Shown here: positions 58,999-64,000 of the stretch, one piece after another
Layout: the number at the start of each line of letters is the position of its first letter
Numbering within the stretch: the first letter of the stretch is position 1
NCBI RefSeq assembly: GCF_009727055.1
Contig: NC_052353.1
Location: 63,461,088 to 63,525,087 of the forward strand
DNA from: Benincasa hispida
Lineage: Eukaryota; Streptophyta; Magnoliopsida; Cucurbitales; Cucurbitaceae
DNA length: 64,000 nucleotides
Direction of reading: 5' to 3'
Position numbers and translations under genes: made by a program
Notes under the pieces: model-generated
Seen by the model: the letters and a program-made list of their open reading frames with translations, nothing else
Database searches by the model: none
What the model was told of the DNA's origin: nothing

Positions 58999-59893
58999 CT
59001 AGGCTTGTTTGTAAACCTGCAAAGTAATCTTACAGTAAAACCTGTAAAGTAATCCTACAGTATAAGCTATGTCAGGCCTAGTGCAGTCAGCAACATATCT
59101 AAGACTACCTATGATGCTCGCATACTCAGATTGATTAACACTATCATCAGTGTTCTTAAACAACTTGACACTAGGGTCATAAGGAGTACAGGCTGGTTTA
59201 CAATCAAAGTAATTATATTTCTTTAGAATCTTTTCTATGTAGTGAGATTGATCCAAAGAAATTTCTTTTTCAGACCTATTCACTTTTATGCCTAAGATTA
59301 CACTTGTTTCTCCTAAGTCTTTCATATCGAAGTTTGCTCTCAATATTGATTTCACATCATTTATGACGTGCAAGTTTGACCCAAAGATCAATAAATCATC
59401 TACATATAGACACAAGATAGTGCAGAAATTATTTTCAAACTTATAGTAGATGCATTTGTCACTTTCATTAACCTTGAAACCTTTAGATAGGATAAGGTCG
59501 TCAAATGCCATTGCTTATGAGCTTGTTTTAGTCCATAGAGAGATTTTTCTAATTTACACACCCTATTTTCTTGACCATGGACTACAAAACCCTCAGGTTG
59601 TTCTATGTAAATCTCTTATTCAAATTCACCGTTTAGGAAAGCAATCTTTACATCCATCTGATGTACTATGAGGTTATAAAAGGCAGCGAGAGAGAACAAG
59701 ACACGAATTGAGGTAATTCTAGTGATGGGGAGAAGGTGCCAAAGAAATCTATGTTTTCTCTTTGTTTAAAGTCCTTTGCTACTAACCTAGCTTTAAATTT
59801 GTCAACAGTCCCATCAGGTCTAAGTTTCCTTTTTATGATCCATTTGCACCCTATTGCTTTACAGCCTAGGAGTAGATCTACTAAGTGCCAAGT
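58999..59893 (-). pseudogene. Copia reverse transcriptase, decayed
   Basis: Minus strand. 59893-59520 carries, over broken frames, the KWIIKRKLRPDGTVDKFKARLVAK and MDVKIAFLNGEF blocks and a KSLYGLKQA motif. The frame 59511-58999 then encodes 170 residues with CLYVDDLLIFG, containing the Y-V-D-D catalytic motif, and the following SILRANFDMKDLGE and GSLRYVADCTRPDIAY blocks of the Ty1-copia RT. Stops (about 59590 and 59540) and a short duplicated phrase near 59018-59055 prevent expression. Confidence 0.85.
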
Positions 59894-61255
59894 TCAATTT
59901 GACTCAAGTGAGTCCATCTCATCATTTATGGCTTCTTGCCATAGGTTGGCATCTACTAAGGACAGGGCAGCTCTCAGATCTATAGGATCTTGTTCTACAT
60001 TGTAGATCGAGAAGTCATTTCCGAAATCTTTGGCGGTTTTAGCTCTTTTGCTTCTTCTAGGTTCTGGGTCGGTTTCCTCTCTAAGGTTAGGATTTCTAAC
60101 TAGGGTTAGACCACTTGATCCAGAGCCCCCACTATTCCTTAATTTGAAAGGAAATCTATCTTCAAAGAAGTCGGCATCATTTGACTCAATGATCACTTGG
60201 TTCACTAGATAATAGTACCTATAGGCTTTAATATTTAAGGCATACACGCACTTGTAAGCTCTACTAGCCAACTTTCTCCTTTCTGGGTCTGGAATCCTTA
60301 CAAAGGCTAGACAACCCCATGTTCTAAAGTAGGACAAGTTTGGTTTCTTATTCTTGAGAATTTCCATTTCGTAAGGTGAAGTTTTGTTTTTAGACTTTGG
60401 GATTCTATTTAGGACATAACACACAGTAAGGATGATTTCACCCCACCAATAAGATACGGCTCTTGAACTAAGTAAAATAGCAATTACTAGCTCAACTAAA
60501 GTTCTATTTTTCCTTTCAGCTTTTCCGTTCATTTTAAGAAAATAAGGTGCGGTCTTTTTGTGTATTATTCCATGTGAATTAAAGAACTCATTAAAACTGT
60601 CCGAGTTGTACTCGGTTCCCCTATCACTATGAAGTCTTTTAACCTTTCTATTAAACTGATTCTCTATTTCAGAAACAAAAAGTTTGAAGGCATCAAAAGC
60701 ATCACTTTTATTTTTCAGCAAGTATACAAAAGTAAAATCAGAGCAGTCAATAAAGGTAATGAAATATCTTTTACTGTTCCTAGTCAAGATGCCATCAAAT
60801 TCACATACATCAGAATAAATTAATTCTAGAGGCTCAGAATTCCTAAGTACAGATTTATGCGGAGTTTTAGTAATTTTAGCTTGACTACAATACTCACATT
60901 TATCAAAATCATTCGTGGATAACTTAGGTATCATTTCCAGCCTAATCATGTTACTAATTAAATTCTTATTCACATGACAGAGTCTAGCATGCCAAACATT
61001 CATAGAACACAACATATACATAGAAGATTTCATTTTATTGAGGTCTATATTTAATTTGAGCATTCTCTTAGTTGCATACCCTTTTCCTACAAATACATTG
61101 TTTTTGGTAAGGGTATATAGGTTTGCTCCTATAGTTTGAGTAAACCCGACTTTGTTGAGGAGATAGCCCGAGACCAAATTCTTTTTTATCTTTGGAGTGT
61201 GTGGGACGTCCTTCAGCGTGAGGGTCTTTCCAGAGGTAAACTTCAGTTCCACCAC
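59894..61255 (-). pseudogene. Copia integrase region, long open frame
   Basis: A 453-residue open frame covers the protease end, integrase and the start of RT. Near residue 105-150 is the H-H-C-C zinc motif (WHARLCHVN ... CEYC). The catalytic core has the first Asp in YSDVCEFDG and the second in HSDRGTEY. The Glu in AERKNRT comes with exactly 35 residues between the latter two, i.e. DD35E as in Ty1-copia integrases. The C-terminal part carries GCLAFVRIPDPERRKLASRAYKCV. The open frame is preserved, but it is cut off from a working protease and RT, so the whole is treated as a pseudogene. Confidence 0.85.
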
Positions 61256-61515
61256 GCCGGTTCCAGCAATATTCGTGGAGTGGTGATCCCTAACAGAATA
61301 TTCTTATCTTTAGTTTCAGTATAAGTTTTAAATAGACTAAGGTTGTGACAGACATGGCGCGTAGCGTCAGTGTCTTCACAACCACCGATCACATTTACTT
61401 TTGTGATCATAGCGACTAACGGTTCTTCTGTCAGGTTCGCCTGACCAGCAGAACGACGCTTGTTCCTACAGTTCCTAGCCATGTGCCCTGGTTTATTACA
61501 ATTAAAGCAGAAGAA
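61243..61515 (-). pseudogene. Copia Gag zinc knuckle and protease remnant
   Basis: Minus strand. 61509-61468 encodes an intact C-x2-C-x4-H-x4-C knuckle (CFNCNKPGHMARNC). About 30 residues on, the protease active site reads D-T-D-A-T-R-H where the family expects D-(S/T)-G-A, so the essential Gly is replaced by Asp (61369-61374 region). The frame changes again before the integrase frame. Confidence 0.75.
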
Positions 61516-62193
61516 CTATACTGTTTCTCTTGAAGGGGCTTCTGCTTTTTCTGTTGGTTTTTGTTACTAGAACCACGGTTCTAACCTTTCCTGTTTGTCC
61601 CCTTGGATTTTTTGTCAGGTTTTATCATAGTAGAGACGGATTTCCCAAGTACTACGTTCACCTCCTCCCTCTGGTCCTGTTTTCGAGCTTCCTCCTCGAT
61701 CCTTAGTCAGGTGATAAGACTCTCCAAGGAGAACTCCTTGGTCTTATGCCTCAAAGGGGGAAGTTTATCAATAATAACAACAACTTGGAATCGTTCTTAA
61801 AGTCCTTCCACAAAGGGGGAAGTTTATCAATAATAACAACAACTTGGAATTGTTCGTCTAGAGTCATACCTTCAGTAATTATCTCGTGGGCTATCTTTTG
61901 GAGTTCATGGGATTGGGCCTCCATGAATTTGTCATTCGTCATCTGGAACTTGAGATAATGGCTAGCAACATATTTCTTCGAACTGGCCTGCACGGTATCG
62001 TATTTCTTTTTCAGGGCATCCCAGACCTCTTTCTCTGTCTTCATTGTACTGTAGTAGTCATACAAATCATCAGTCAAACTATTTAAAATAAAGTTCTTAC
62101 AAAGAAAGTCTTTCTCCTCCCAGTCAGCCGCTTCTTTTATCTATTGTTCAGTTGGTTCTTCTAAAGGGACGATCAGTTTATCTTTGGTACAAG
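61516..62193 (-). pseudogene. Copia Gag (UBN2-type) remnant
   Basis: The minus-strand frame 62077-61751 encodes LTDDLYDYYSTMKTEKEVWDALKKKYDT, then HYLKFQMTNDKFMEAQSHELQKIAHEI and DEQFQVVVIIDKLPPLWKDF, classic copia Gag polyprotein phrases. A 59-bp tandem duplication (from 61752 and from 61811) shifts the frame at the end. The N-terminus is cut at 62193 by a gypsy LTR, so the 5' LTR and PBS of this copia element are not in the window. Confidence 0.8.
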
Positions 62194-64000
62194 TGATGAC
62201 GGGCAGAAATGTATGCCATTATAGGCCTTTTATTTAGAATTATGAGGGCTGTTAAGTAGAATATACGATGAACATGTTATGAATTCATAAGAAAATGAGT
62301 TTCCGTCGATTGGCATTAAGAATCTCGGCTAACCCACTATTATGCGTTATTATGCATTCAATTGTCTATCTTTATAGCTAACGCAGGAAACGGATGCATA
62401 CGCGGAAGTCGGGCTATCGCAAAGACAATCGCATGCAGAGTATCTCTCCATCGCAGAGGAAAACGTATACGTTCGACGCATGGATGTTGCGGCCATCAAC
62501 CGCATGCGTCCATCACATAGAAGTTGCGGCCGTCAAGAGAATGCAGTCATCGCAGAGAAATTGTGGCTATCGCAAGGAAATTGCGGCTACATAATGATAA
62601 CCATAATAGAGGGATGAATGCAAGGTATGTGGAATGCAAACTTGAATGCATACCTTAGGAGTATCAAAAGATGATGTTGACATTTCACCTACCACACCGT
62701 TAACAGTAGAGATTCAGAGAAGGACCATCGTGCCACGAGTGTCAGATTTAGAGCATGTCTATTTATGTTGTCGGGGATCAAGCTTTATAATAGAGGCCGT
62801 TGAGCAGAATTTCAGATCATCCAAGATTTTTTGCCTGAGGCTCCCTGCTTTATGGTGGATCCTTGTGATCCAAACGAAAGCATGAGAAGATAGCTTGAGA
62901 GTTTTTCATCTCCTTCATCCATTCTGAGTGACAACTGGAGCCTTCACCGGAGTTAGAGCTCGAGAGAGTCTACTCCACCGCCCGTCCATGGCACCACCGG
63001 CAGCCTTAACACACATCTGCTGGAAGCAAGACGTTTCTTCCAGCTGGCCCTCCATTTCTCTTCTTTTCGTATATTGTATTACATTACATTTTGGCTTAAG
63101 AAATTAATACATTTTGTGATCAATGCGTTTCTGTATTTTCCTTCGATTCCATCTCCATCTTCATTTACTTAGTATCCTTTACCTTCATTGCATCATTGAG
63201 TAAGATTGCTAGAGTATCGCATACTTAATCATGCGACATAGGAATATGAAGCATGTAGCAAACCACCGGGAGGTGTGCGTTGCGTGAGTCTTATGAGAAA
63301 ACCTTATTTTCTTAGTATGAAGCTATAGCAACGCTTGTCTATAGGCGGACACAATGCTTGTCTATGAGTAAAATCAGCAGCAACTAACTGCTCGGAAGGG
63401 TAAGTAGTTGGTCGCATTAAGAAATGTAAGCAAGTGTTCACTAGAGATAGGAATAATCTTACGTCAACCAAGTGTATGCGATTACCTTGTCTTATGAGCG
63501 TATCATTCATCATCTAGGCATTCTTGGGAAAGTAGTCTAAGACCCAAATCTAAGGCTCAGAAGAGTGGATTGGATCGCATAAGCAAGAATGGGGAACTTA
63601 GGAATAAGCTCCGTTTGCTACACAGCGTATGCACCCTACGGATAGGATATTGCATGCGTCCAGAAGTAGGATACGGTGTTATGTGGTCATCTCGCTTATG
63701 GTGAGAACACGTGAGTAGGTTATGGAGGCTTAGAAATAGGCTTCGCGACACTATCGCATATTCATCGCATGCGTCCTAGAATTAGGCACAAGTGTGTGTA
63801 GCATGATTGCATAGCTTGCGTGGGCTGGGATTGCCCTTGCGGTCAAGCTTAAGGTTGCGATAAAGACATCCTCACCATTTTATATATTCTTCTATGCATT
63901 TTACTACGCGTCAACAGTTGCCGTGTCTCTACCTCTCATTCAAAATTCCACTGCTTTGTCTGTTAGTTAGGAGTAGGAGTACTGTTTAGCTTATCACCCC
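62194..64000 (+). mobile_element. Family B gypsy LTR (B3), runs off the window
   Basis: It starts TGATGACGGGCAG at 62194, inside the copia gag. It follows LTR B1 in order: the 'TTTTATTTAGAAT.ATGAGGGCT' block, ATGCG-rich repeats (62394-62590) equivalent to the 33-bp minisatellite, GAGAGG/CGAGAGAG blocks, and a GTTAGTTAGGAGTAGGAGTA phrase near the end that matches 13597. Its 3' edge and any interior lie beyond 64000. The frames on both strands in this stretch are produced by repeats. Confidence 0.75.

Overview
This window reads as an AT-rich, repeat-dense stretch of a flowering-plant (eudicot) nuclear chromosome. The evidence is one spliced plant gene with eleven GT-AG coding exons, Ty1-copia, Ty3-gypsy-like, LINE, Mutator-like and MITE-like debris, and no bacterial-style operons. 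Several LTR types resemble ones I associate with Cucurbitaceae, but that is recollection and not proof. No rRNA, tRNA or CRISPR locus was recognised. There are four N runs (4766; 11264-11278; 28183-28192; 55943-55952).

Layout. 1-9.98 kb: a minus-strand copia element (gag remnant, leader, initiator-Met PBS, long LTR carrying a tandem duplication), then a plus-strand LTR fragment and unclassified LTR-like DNA rich in ATCGTYTAGC words. 9.98-21.86 kb: a nest of gypsy-like elements in which I find only broken gag and no pol. Family A encloses family B, which encloses a family C LTR, and the 3' LTR of A holds a nested solo LTR. 21.96-29.57 kb: a minus-strand copia LTR split by a plus-strand copia element with a perfect 5-bp target duplication. 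30.3-34.0 kb: LTR fragments, the 3' part of a second family C element, and a small copia LTR. 34.2-39.7 kb: a Mutator-like element with a decayed MULE transposase and a plant-mobile-domain (PMD) gene, containing a sequencing-library adapter left in the assembly. 39.7-44.5 kb: intergenic DNA with a SINE-like unit, a long foldback and a LINE tail.

44.5-52.7 kb: the only gene that looks functional, a 408-residue drug/metabolite-transporter family protein related to the plant sugar-phosphate/phosphate translocators (At1g06470-like). It has a 13-nt microexon and LINE debris in two introns. 52.7-57.2 kb: intergenic DNA, then a solo LTR with target duplication ATAGG. 57.2-62.19 kb: a minus-strand Ty1-copia element with a recognisable gag-protease-integrase-RT-RNase H order but many breaks. 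62.19-64 kb: a family B gypsy LTR running off the window.

The most interesting signal is in the gypsy nest and its relatives. Otherwise diverged LTR families share small stem-loops whose stems change in a compensatory way while the loop is kept: a GAAA-capped hairpin at the LTR 5' edge, an AGGA-loop hairpin ahead of the polypurine tracts, and a TTCGACC-linked stem near the LTR 3' end. They also share a 48-bp motif, often paired, in the 3' untranslated interior. This suggests conserved RNA or DNA structure in elements that have kept little protein-coding sequence.
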